A stretch of 64,000 nucleotides of DNA from JAGVPT01 sp049578505. Its GTDB lineage: Bacteria > Bacteroidota > Ignavibacteria > UBA10030 > UBA8401. The position numbers and the translations under genes were made by a program. Location: contig JBAUMC010000084.1 in NCBI GenBank assembly GCA_049578505.1, forward strand, positions 1 through 64,000, in the 5' to 3' direction. Every line of letters begins with the position of its first letter. The stretch's first letter is position 1. This document shows, in pieces, positions 40,533-48,549 of this stretch. The notes beneath the pieces were generated by a model. The model was not told where the DNA came from, made no database searches, and worked only from the letters and a program-made list of their open reading frames with translations.

Positions 40533-41906
40533 ATGAACACATTTTTCAGAATGATGCTAGTATGTTTTGCGGTATGGCTGTCGGCCGCTCTGTTTACTCT
40601 GGCATTTTGTGCGCCTGCAGACAAAGAGGCCGAGTCAAAACAGGCAATGGGAAAATCCATCTATGAAGCACGTTGCGCTCCGTGTCATGGTGTGGATGGA
40701 AAGGGGGATGGAGCCACAGCAGCACTATTGAATCCCCGACCGCGGAATTTTACCTCCGGTATGTTCAAGTTTCGTTCCACGGAAAGCGGCAGCCTTCCCA
40801 CAGATGAGGATCTCATCTCGACGGTAAAAAACGGCTTACATGGAACCTCGATGCCCGATTGGGCGCCGTTCATCACCGGCGATTCGTTGAAGGAAGTTGT
40901 CGAGTATGTGAAACGATTCTCTCCCCGTTTTCAATATGATAAGCCCCGACCAGTTCGTCTGGGAACTCCCGTTCCGTTTACGGCAATAAGCGTATCGGCC
41001 GGTAAAAAAGTCTATGCCAAATTGCAATGCGCGGATTGCCACGGTACCGACGGGGCAGGAACGGATGCGGTTGCGAAAGATTTTCAGGATGAATGGAATT
41101 TTGAAACCAATGCTGTGAACTTGACCGAACCCTGGACATTCCGGGGAGGGGCAACTGCGCGTGACATCTATCTCCGGTTTAGGACCGGCGTTGATGGCAC
41201 CCCGATGCCGTCGTATGCAGGCGCTGCGAGCGATAAAGATATGTGGAGCCTCGCAAATTACATCGTTTCGATCGCCCGTAAGCCGGTCTGGAAAATGAAT
41301 GAAACTGAAATCAATGAATTCTACACGAAACTCGATGCACAGGCAAAAGCTGACCCTGTTCGACGGGGAAAATATCTCGTCAGGAGTATCGGATGCGCAG
41401 GGTGCCATTCCATGTACACCGAAGACCTCCGCGTCGCAGAGGGAACACAATTCTCCGGAGGATTGACGTTTGACCTCTATCCGTTCGGCAAATACGTCAC
41501 ACGAAATCTCACCTCGGACAAAGAAACCGGGTTAGGGAATTGGACTGATCAGGAAATAAAAAGGGCGTTCACTCAAGGAATATCTCGCGACGGAAGAAAG
41601 TTTCTTCCGTTTCCAATGCCGTGGGCTGCTTTCGCTGCTTTGAGAGAAGAAGATCAAAACGCCATTGTCGCGTACTTGCGGACCATTCCCCCTATCCATC
41701 ATAAGATCCCCGACCCTGAGAAGCTTAACATCTTCTCCTACCTGTGGGGAAAATTTAGAATGTTGATTCTTAAAGAACAGATCCCGGCGGCGGCATATCC
41801 TATGAAAGAAACTGATGAGGAGCAAAAGCCGGTGTCTCAAAATTTTCCCGGCCAGGCGAAGAATTTCGCCGTGCGCGCTGATGGTACGAAGGAGGTGCAA
41901 CCATGA
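40533..41906 (+). CDS. periplasmic tri-haem cytochrome c
   Basis: About 457 residues from ATG 40533, supported by GGAGGTG; the first 30 residues form a signal peptide (LVCFAVWLSAALFTLAFCAPAD). Three CXXCH haem sites are present: 'CAPCH', 'CADCH' and 'CAGCH', each heading a cytochrome c domain, with distal Met candidates such as 'GTPMPSYAG'. The first two domains resemble COG2010-type monohaem units, the third alcohol-dehydrogenase-type cytochrome c. It should pass electrons in the periplasm. The ATG of the next gene overlaps its stop codon. Confidence 0.85.
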   Translation: MNTFFRMMLVCFAVWLSAALFTLAFCAPADKEAESKQAMGKSIYEARCAPCHGVDGKGDGATAALLNPRPRNFTSGMFKFRSTESGSLPTDEDLISTVKNGLHGTSMPDWAPFITGDSLKEVVEYVKRFSPRFQYDKPRPVRLGTPVPFTAISVSAGKKVYAKLQCADCHGTDGAGTDAVAKDFQDEWNFETNAVNLTEPWTFRGGATARDIYLRFRTGVDGTPMPSYAGAASDKDMWSLANYIVSIARKPVWKMNETEINEFYTKLDAQAKADPVRRGKYLVRSIGCAGCHSMYTEDLRVAEGTQFSGGLTFDLYPFGKYVTRNLTSDKETGLGNWTDQEIKRAFTQGISRDGRKFLPFPMPWAAFAALREEDQNAIVAYLRTIPPIHHKIPDPEKLNIFSYLWGKFRMLILKEQIPAAAYPMKETDEEQKPVSQNFPGQAKNFAVRADGTKEVQP

Positions 41907-42511
41907 AGAAGATATTAAAAAGGGTCGTTATCGTAGTTGTGTGTTTGATAGTCGTAGGATTTCTTGCGTTCCTTTATCTTATTCCTCCGTTCGATTTGCT
42001 TCCACGCGAGGCATTTAGCCATCCTCACTTAGAAGCCGTAGCCTCGTCTTTGGAGAAAATCGACGACCCTGTCGAGCGGGCACTTGCCCAGCGCGGACAA
42101 TACATCATGTCCTATTCGGATTGCAGCGATTGCCATACCCCGCAAGGAGACCAGGGACCGAATTGGAGCGAATTCCTTGCGGGGGGTGCGAAGTTTGATG
42201 TCAAAAAATCGGGGATATCTTTCTCACGCAATTTGACTCCCGATAAAGAAACAGGACTTGCGCGAAGAACCGATGAAGAGGTAAAACGGGTATTGCGGAG
42301 CGGGGTGTTTCATGACGGGCGGGTGTTTGAGTTGACAACAATGCCATGGCCGGGCTTTTCCAATATGACCGAAGAAGACCGCTGCGCGCTGGTCGTTTAT
42401 CTCCGTCATATCAAACCGGTCAAGCACAATGTCCCTGAGTGGTCGCCGAGAAGTTCGGGGGCTCCGTACTTCTTTTATGCGTACGACTACGCCGAGCATG
42501 AGAAAAAGTGA
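41903..42511 (+). CDS. membrane-anchored mono-haem cytochrome c
   Basis: A 202-residue protein with one N-terminal helix (about 8-30, no obvious cleavage site) and a haem site 'CSDCH' near residue 76, then 'TTMPWPGFSNMTEEDRCALVVYLRHI', which supplies the Met ligand. The sequence resembles the third domain of the upstream tri-haem protein ('NLTPDKETGLARRTDEEVKR' against 'NLTSDKETGLGNWTDQEIKR'), so the two are related by duplication. Four-base overlap with the upstream gene indicates a common complex or chain. Confidence 0.82.
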   Translation: MKKILKRVVIVVVCLIVVGFLAFLYLIPPFDLLPREAFSHPHLEAVASSLEKIDDPVERALAQRGQYIMSYSDCSDCHTPQGDQGPNWSEFLAGGAKFDVKKSGISFSRNLTPDKETGLARRTDEEVKRVLRSGVFHDGRVFELTTMPWPGFSNMTEEDRCALVVYLRHIKPVKHNVPEWSPRSSGAPYFFYAYDYAEHEKK

Positions 42512-42636
42512 AACTTGTGGAATATGTGGGACTAACGTTTCGCGCAAAGCTCGCGAGATGAAAAACAGGTTACATCAAGAAACCTTGGCGGTTTTGGGGA
42601 GTGGTGCACATTGAGTATTCTAAATAAAGAAAGATT

Positions 42637-42702
42637 TGTCATGCCCGCGAAAGCGGGCATCCAGATCTAATTGAATGGATTCCGGCTTTCGCCGGAATGA
42701 CA
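42637..42702. repeat. palindromic repeat, short form
   Basis: Two hairpins of the same family as 3783-3899 lie back to back: TGTCATGCCCGCGAAAGCGGG and GGATTCCGGCTTTCGCCGGAA, without the terminal GTGCTGGCTCAA arms. The 42512-42806 interval holds no gene that I can support. Confidence 0.55.
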
Positions 42703-42806
42703 TTTGCTCTGAAAGCATGCCACTACCGGGCTTTGCCTCTTGGCGAGAGTCCAAATTTTAAAGGTTGGGAAAAAATACGCATCTCTAGCAAAAGAAAGGA
42801 ATCACC

Positions 42807-43058
42807 ATGGATAGATATTTGGTAGAATCACCCCATACAAAAGACGATTGTCACCATGCTGTCAAACAAGTTGAAGCGTTGGGATACCTAACACACTTTG
42901 AATGGGGATGTGCTTCCGGCGATCATACGGGTTTCACGATCATTGAAGCCGAGAACGAAGCCCAGGCGAGGATGGTTGTTCCCCCAATGAGCCGGAAAGC
43001 GGCGAGGGTGGTGAAGCTGAATAGGTTCACGCCCGAAATGCTGAAAGCATCGCACTAA
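42807..43058 (+). CDS. small uncharacterised alpha/beta protein
   Basis: An 83-residue soluble protein with a good ribosome-binding site (AAAGGA). The sequence 'MDRYLVESPHTKDDCHHAVKQVEALGYLTHFEWGCASG' followed by 'FTIIEAENEAQARMVVPPMSRKAARVVKLNRF' suggests a dimeric ferredoxin-like barrel, as in DUF4242-type proteins. C15 with H16-H17, plus H30, could bind a metal. No function is assigned. It stands alone between the cytochrome genes and dgt. Confidence 0.6.
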   Translation: MDRYLVESPHTKDDCHHAVKQVEALGYLTHFEWGCASGDHTGFTIIEAENEAQARMVVPPMSRKAARVVKLNRFTPEMLKASH

Positions 43059-43066
43059 AGAAAAAA

Positions 43067-44332
43067 TCAAATGAGATCGGCCAACGAGCCGAACTCTGCA
43101 TCGAAGAGCCGCTTATAAGTGCGGATGGCAAAGCCGTCGGTCATGCCTGCGATGTGATCGCACAACAACCGCATGCGTTGGTTCGCGCTTGCCGTGCTTC
43201 GAACGCTCCTCTCGGCGTCGCGCGGCAGCAGGTTCGTTTTTGAAGTTTCTTTTTCGATGTAGTTTTCTTCGAACGCGTGGAATATTTTTTGCAGAATGTA
43301 CGCCCCCTTGTGCTCTAGCTGGTGGAGCTGCGGCGAACGAAAAACAAGGTCAATCGAAACATTCTTATACAATTCAGCTTCTTGTTCGATGGCTGGGTCG
43401 ATTTCCAGCCGGAAGCAATAGCGATTTGTCTTCCCGCTCATAAAGTTTTTCCATTTGCCTACACTGCATGCCTGGATAAATTTCCCGATCTTTCCGGCAA
43501 TCATCTTTTCTAATTGCTCCGTCGAAATGGCCTCAATGATTTCTTCGAGTGAACGGCCCTCTTCGCCGGAGAGAGGTCGGTCTCCTGCCCAACGCTCAAT
43601 CTTCTCTTTGTTGATGATTCCGGAATGAATGCCGTCGGCGAGGTCGTTGAGCGAATACGCTGCATCGTCCGACCAATCCATAATCTGACATTCGATGCTG
43701 CGGAATGAGTTGAGTTTTTTTCCAGCACTCAATTCCTCCGGCGGGTGGATGCCGCCGAAAGCAAACTCTGCATATCCCCGCTGTTCATCGTAAATGAAAT
43801 GGTTCTCCGGATTTTCTAACACTCCGTACGGTGTCTTGTATTTCAATATGCCGTCGAGAAACGCCCGGGTCGGATTCATTCCCTGCCGTTCTCCACTGGA
43901 AGAATAAATAATCTCTGTGATGAGCCGCAGCGTTTGGGCATTACCTTCGAAGCCTCCGTATTTCTTCATTAAGGTATTGAGGGTCCGTTCGCCCGCATGT
44001 CCGAAAGGAGGATGGCCGAGGTCGTGTGAAAGACAGATCGCTTCGACGAGGTTCGCGTCGATAGTGAACGTATTCGACAACAAAGGACTTCCCTGCTGGA
44101 GGAATTTACAGATTGACCGGCCAATTTGGGCAACTTCCAGCGAATGCGTCAAACGTGTTCTGTAGAAATCGTACTCTCCTGAAAGAAAGACCTGCGTTTT
44201 TGCCTGCAGCCTTCGAAACGCTGAAGTGTGAATGATCCTGTCCCGGTCGATCTCAAAGGGAGACCGATAGTCGGCAACCCGTTCTTTGGTCAAGCATTGC
44301 AAGTCAAAATCGTTGTAAAAGGTATTTTCCAT
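43067..44332 (-). CDS. dgt: deoxyguanosinetriphosphate triphosphohydrolase
   Basis: A 421-residue HD-domain enzyme that splits dNTPs to deoxynucleoside and triphosphate. It opens 'FEIDRDRIIHTSAFRRLQAKTQVF', and has the HD metal site 'RTRLTHSLEVAQIGR' and 'LSHDLGHPPFGHAGE', then 'DWSDDAAYSLNDLADG' with the second aspartate. The middle insert is longer than in Dgt of type II. The family controls dNTP pools and can limit phage replication. Confidence 0.88.
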   Translation of the reverse strand: MENTFYNDFDLQCLTKERVADYRSPFEIDRDRIIHTSAFRRLQAKTQVFLSGEYDFYRTRLTHSLEVAQIGRSICKFLQQGSPLLSNTFTIDANLVEAICLSHDLGHPPFGHAGERTLNTLMKKYGGFEGNAQTLRLITEIIYSSSGERQGMNPTRAFLDGILKYKTPYGVLENPENHFIYDEQRGYAEFAFGGIHPPEELSAGKKLNSFRSIECQIMDWSDDAAYSLNDLADGIHSGIINKEKIERWAGDRPLSGEEGRSLEEIIEAISTEQLEKMIAGKIGKFIQACSVGKWKNFMSGKTNRYCFRLEIDPAIEQEAELYKNVSIDLVFRSPQLHQLEHKGAYILQKIFHAFEENYIEKETSKTNLLPRDAERSVRSTASANQRMRLLCDHIAGMTDGFAIRTYKRLFDAEFGSLADLI

Positions 44333-44336
44333 TCGC

Positions 44337-45047
44337 CTATTTTCTTATATGATGTTCTTCCGGAATTATTTCATCTCCCCATGCATAGCGAATCTTTCGC
44401 GCGATGAAACGAAGCGACTTAACGTGACGCCGTTGAGAGATAAAAAAGAAGACGACTTTTGCGGTCCTAAACGAGTAAACTGTTGTTGTATTTATCCGCG
44501 AAAAAATTTCGCCTGCTTTCAATATAATAAATCTTTCCCTTCCCATCCTCGGATAATGTTGGTAGACAAGGAGCGAATGTCCGAGTGAAAAGAAACGGGC
44601 CGCTTCTTTCCAGTACAGGTATTTATGTGACCCGCGTCGTCCTCGCGGAATGCTCCGTATCTCCAGTCCGTTATCGGGGTCAAAGAATATGATGTCCGAT
44701 TGCTTCAATTCGGTTTCAAACTGGTCAAAATATTCGTCCGTGTTTCCATCGGTAAGCTTGCGTGAAAAATAGGTCGCTGAAGGGATGAGCCGCGCCCTTG
44801 AAAGAGAAGCGACATCCCGTTCTTTCTTTCTACCGACGACGTTGGAAAGGATATCAAAAAGCTCTGGATCATATTGCCGCCACCGTTTGGGATGATCGAG
44901 ATAGGCTGTGAACTTGCCGTCTCCTTTATTATCGTCCGACGTGAGCATCCAACAAACCGCAATTCTTTTCTTCCCTCCGGCGGCAAGAATTCGCAACAGA
45001 CCGTACTTCCTATAATCGTTGATATCTCCAAAATACTGATTCTTCAT
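44337..45047 (-). CDS. conserved uncharacterised protein with 'FFDPDNG' motif
   Basis: A 236-residue soluble protein from ATG 45047 ('MKNQYFGDINDYRKYGLLR'). I recognise the pattern as a scattered conserved family but not a function. The likely active-site blocks are 'NQYFGDINDYRKY', 'CWMLTSDDNKGDG', 'IIFFDPDNGLE' and 'LVYQHYPR'; the acid-rich 'DPDNG' and the 'QH' could bind metal. Four bases separate it from dgt, so the two may share a transcript and a role in nucleotide metabolism or phage response. That association is inference. Confidence 0.55.
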   Translation of the reverse strand: MKNQYFGDINDYRKYGLLRILAAGGKKRIAVCWMLTSDDNKGDGKFTAYLDHPKRWRQYDPELFDILSNVVGRKKERDVASLSRARLIPSATYFSRKLTDGNTDEYFDQFETELKQSDIIFFDPDNGLEIRSIPRGRRGSHKYLYWKEAARFFSLGHSLLVYQHYPRMGRERFIILKAGEIFSRINTTTVYSFRTAKVVFFFISQRRHVKSLRFIARKIRYAWGDEIIPEEHHIRK

Positions 45048-45373
45048 AATATTGCGGAAAGATGTAATAGTCTTGAAAATCATCCCGTGCAACGATTTGA
45101 AAATAGGTAATCACTTCGCGAAAGACAAGCGAAAGAAATGTAAAGGACCAAAGCCATTTTGTTAAGCATGTTTGATATAAATCCTAAAATACTTATCTTG
45201 ATGGGGAAAATTTCCTAATTAGTTAATTGACGGTACAAAACGCCATCCACGTCCGGATGTTCTGCACGAATATGAAGATAATGAGTTATGCAGTAGAAGG
45301 AGGTCGCAGAGCTCGGACTGAGGAAGATGACTATGATGCACCGCACGATTCCAACGACAATACGAGGTCTGCA

Positions 45374-46690
45374 ATGAGACGTATTTCTATGCTAATCTTA
45401 TCCTGTCTTATCTTTTTAATGCCGGTGTTTTTGCTGGCGCAAAATCAGACTCCTGCCCCCATTCCCAAAATTGATGCCGGCGACACTGCTTGGATGTTGA
45501 TCTCCACGGCGCTGGTGATGCTGATGACGCCCGGCCTTGCTCTCTTTTACGGCGGCATGGTGCGGAGAAAGAATGTCTTGGGAACAATCATGCAAAGTTT
45601 TATCGCCCTCGGCGTGATATCTATCCAGTGGGTGCTCTTCGGTTACAGCCTTGCCTTTGGGCCGGACATCGGCCATCTCATCGGCGGTCTGCAATGGGCA
45701 GGTCTGCGTGGGGTCGGACTTGAACCAAATCCAGATTATGCCGCGACAGTTCCGCATGAAGCGTTCATGCTGTTTCAGATGATGTTTGCCGTTATCACCC
45801 CCGCCCTAATTACAGGAGCCTTCGCGGAGCGATTTAAGTTTAAGACATACCTTGTCTTTCTTCTTCTCTGGTCGACTTTTGTCTATGCTCCTATCGCGCA
45901 TTGGGTGTGGGGAGTTGGCGGCTGGATTCACAATCTGGGTGCACTCGATTTTGCGGGAGGCTTAGTTGTTCATATCAGTTCGGGAGTTTCCGCTCTCGTC
46001 GCTGCAATAATTATCGGGAAGAGGAGAGGATATAACAGAGAATCGATGCCGCCCCATAATTTGACCCTGACGCTACTTGGCGCCGTGCTGCTCTGGTTCG
46101 GATGGTTTGGGTTTAACGGGGGGAGCGCTCTTAGTTCCGGCGCTTTGGCAACGTCTGCATTCGCCGCTACACATCTTGCCGCGGCCGCCGCAACACTTTC
46201 ATGGCTTTTCACTGAATGGTGGCATCGGGGAAAGCCGACTGTTCTGGGTGCCGTTTCGGGATCTGTTGCGGGGCTCGTTGCGATTACACCCGGGTCGGGG
46301 TTCGTCGGTCCGATGCCTGCGATCATTATCGGGCTTCTCGCGGGAATGGTCTGCTATTTTGCTGTGGGAGTGAAGACGAAATTTGGATATGATGATTCAC
46401 TCGATGCGGTAGGTGTCCATGGCGTTGGAGGAACGCTGGGGGCGCTTGCTACGGGATTGTTCGCTTCCAAAGCGATAAATGCGGCGGGGGGCGACGGCCT
46501 CTTTTTCGGCAACGCCTCGCTTTTCGGCATTCAGGCGCTGAGTGTAGGAGCAGCAATCGTCTATTCGTTTATAGCTACATGGGTTATTCTCAAGGTCCTC
46601 GATGCAACGATGGGTGTACGAGTAAAAGACGTCGAGGAAATGGAAGGCTTAGATGTGAGCCAGCACGGCGAAACCGGGTATTCGTTCTGA
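45374..46690 (+). CDS. amt: ammonium transporter
   Basis: About 438 residues from ATG 45374 (GAGG upstream); an in-frame upstream codon would add 49 residues of no conservation. A signal peptide (to LLAQ) is followed by eleven membrane helices. Amt signatures: 'GDTAWMLISTALVMLMTPGLALFYGGMVRRKN', the pore histidines in 'VVHISSGVSALVAA' and 'DAVGVHGVGG', and 'WFGWFGFNGGSAL'. It channels ammonium into the cell. No GlnK gene adjoins; glnE, which modifies glutamine synthetase, is nearby on the other strand. The 45048-45373 gap shows no other feature. Confidence 0.93.
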   Translation: MRRISMLILSCLIFLMPVFLLAQNQTPAPIPKIDAGDTAWMLISTALVMLMTPGLALFYGGMVRRKNVLGTIMQSFIALGVISIQWVLFGYSLAFGPDIGHLIGGLQWAGLRGVGLEPNPDYAATVPHEAFMLFQMMFAVITPALITGAFAERFKFKTYLVFLLLWSTFVYAPIAHWVWGVGGWIHNLGALDFAGGLVVHISSGVSALVAAIIIGKRRGYNRESMPPHNLTLTLLGAVLLWFGWFGFNGGSALSSGALATSAFAATHLAAAAATLSWLFTEWWHRGKPTVLGAVSGSVAGLVAITPGSGFVGPMPAIIIGLLAGMVCYFAVGVKTKFGYDDSLDAVGVHGVGGTLGALATGLFASKAINAAGGDGLFFGNASLFGIQALSVGAAIVYSFIATWVILKVLDATMGVRVKDVEEMEGLDVSQHGETGYSF

Positions 46691-46692
46691 TT

Positions 46693-48549
46693 CTACGGTG
46701 ATGGAGAAGCTAGTCTTTGAAGCAACTGAACTGTGAGCGCGTTTGGCTCAATTTCAAAAGCTTTTTTCGCATAGCGCTGTGCAAGCTCGGTTCTTCCGTA
46801 TGACGCTTCGTACTCTGCACGCTGAGCCAACATGCCGGTATACATCGTACGAATCTGCCGCGAGTATAAATCATTTCTTGGGAACGGACGATAAAGGATT
46901 GTAGGGAAATCTAGCGGGTGATAAGTCGAATCCTTGTAAAGCCGGAACGCCAATCCTTCGGGTATACGGTGGTAGTGGGATGCAAGGTGAGGCTCAATTT
47001 CACCGGTCACATAGACTGCTACGCTGTCGATGTTATAGTCGATGAAACTGTCGATCATGCGATTGTACCGCGCCTCGATAACGGCAGGATCGTACGGTAT
47101 ATCGTGTTCGAACTTATACAATTCCTCCAAAAAACTCTCAATTTCATTTTTCGATTTTTCATAGAGGATCGGATGATTTTTTTTCATCTGCAGATAGTAC
47201 CATGAGCGGCGGAGCAATTCCTTGTCGATAACTGTTACATCGTCACGGATGTGCTTAACATATTGGAAATAGTACGACGCGGATACAAAATAATCCCATT
47301 GGTACGAAAGGACCACGGCGTTGGGTTTTAAATTGGCCAGCAATGATGCCGTGTAGTCCTGCACGAGATAATCGCTACTTTCGTCGACTTCCGGCCAGTT
47401 TGCCGTGAGCTCAGCAATGGCCACTGTTAAAAGAATTGCCGTCACGGCAATTTTCCCCCAATTCTTCTTGATCATCACTCCGGCTTCGAATGCCCCAAAT
47501 CCCGCGAACATCGCAAGCGAGACGTATGCAAGAAGGAAGTACGAGTCGATGTCTTTGATATCATAGTTAATCGTGTAGGCAATACATCCTGCCAGCAGCA
47601 AAAAAATAAAAACAAAAATACGTCTCTCCCTCAGGAGCAGCCACCATGCTCCAACGATTGAAAAAAGGAGCGGCACGTAATAAAATTCCACCGGCACGGC
47701 GTTCAAAAAATGGTCCCATTGTTTTGCCGCAGCTGCAGAAGACGAAAACATCCACACGCTGAACTGCTTACCTGAAACATGCCAGAAAATTCTTTCGAGC
47801 GTTGCAGGGTACCCCCAGTTCAATATCGGCTGCTGCACAGCTCTGATCGGGAAGTAAACATAGACCGATAGTCCCAAAATGAACGGTACGGCGAGGATAA
47901 GAATTTGCCGCATCCCTTCTTTCGAAAGCTTGAACACCGAGAAATACAGAAAGAGAAAGCCAGGCGCAAGAAGAATCGTTGTCAGGTGGTTCGTGAAGCT
48001 TAGTCCGAGTGTGAATGCGAAGAGAAGCCATTTGTGTTGGTCGATCACACGCTCTTCAATAAAGGTGAAAATTGCGCGGAGAAAAAACAACAGCGTTGCG
48101 TTCAATAATAGAAGATGAAACGCGTATACCTCGATGGATGTCGATTGATCCCAGAATGTTCGTGAAAATGCAAGCACCAATGACGAGAAGAGAGCGGGTA
48201 TGATGGAATGAAACGGGTCCTGCGGCTTTCTTGCCGAACGAAGTAAAAGAAGCATCACATAAAAGAATATGGTCGCCGCTGATGAGGTTGCGAGAGCAGA
48301 GAAAATATTGAGGCGTACGATTTCCTCTTTTGCGATCGGCAGCATAGTGACAATGTGCGTGACGAGCGTCCAGAAGGGATAACCTGTCGGATGGGCAATG
48401 CCGAGGACGTACGGCACGGTCGCCAGTTCTCCGCCGTCGATGAACCCTACCGTTGTTGCAATGGTCTGAAGGTAGATGACAAACACCGTCAGCCAGAGAG
48501 TAAGGGCAACGATATGGTCGCGATATTTTTTTCCCGGAAATGGTTTCAT
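46693..48549 (-). CDS. DUF2723 polytopic membrane protein (PMT-like)
   Basis: A 618-residue protein with about ten membrane helices and a periplasmic C-terminal part. The start 'LWLTVFVIYLQTIATTVGFIDGGELATVPYVLGIAHPTGYPFW' is the DUF2723 signature common in Bacteroidota and Chlorobiota; the 'DGGEL...AHPTGYP' loop has the acidic residue expected of polyprenyl-phosphate-sugar glycosyltransferases (GT-C fold). It may mannosylate proteins, but this is unproven. The C-terminal 45 residues look like one TPR unit. Its ATG overlaps the stop of glnE by four bases. Confidence 0.75.
   Translation of the reverse strand: MKPFPGKKYRDHIVALTLWLTVFVIYLQTIATTVGFIDGGELATVPYVLGIAHPTGYPFWTLVTHIVTMLPIAKEEIVRLNIFSALATSSAATIFFYVMLLLLRSARKPQDPFHSIIPALFSSLVLAFSRTFWDQSTSIEVYAFHLLLLNATLLFFLRAIFTFIEERVIDQHKWLLFAFTLGLSFTNHLTTILLAPGFLFLYFSVFKLSKEGMRQILILAVPFILGLSVYVYFPIRAVQQPILNWGYPATLERIFWHVSGKQFSVWMFSSSAAAAKQWDHFLNAVPVEFYYVPLLFSIVGAWWLLLRERRIFVFIFLLLAGCIAYTINYDIKDIDSYFLLAYVSLAMFAGFGAFEAGVMIKKNWGKIAVTAILLTVAIAELTANWPEVDESSDYLVQDYTASLLANLKPNAVVLSYQWDYFVSASYYFQYVKHIRDDVTVIDKELLRRSWYYLQMKKNHPILYEKSKNEIESFLEELYKFEHDIPYDPAVIEARYNRMIDSFIDYNIDSVAVYVTGEIEPHLASHYHRIPEGLAFRLYKDSTYHPLDFPTILYRPFPRNDLYSRQIRTMYTGMLAQRAEYEASYGRTELAQRYAKKAFEIEPNALTVQLLQRLASPSP

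Noticed and set aside
42637..42702. Two rho-independent terminators after the cytochrome genes.
   Set aside because: They are copies of the dispersed repeat hairpins and lack T tracts.
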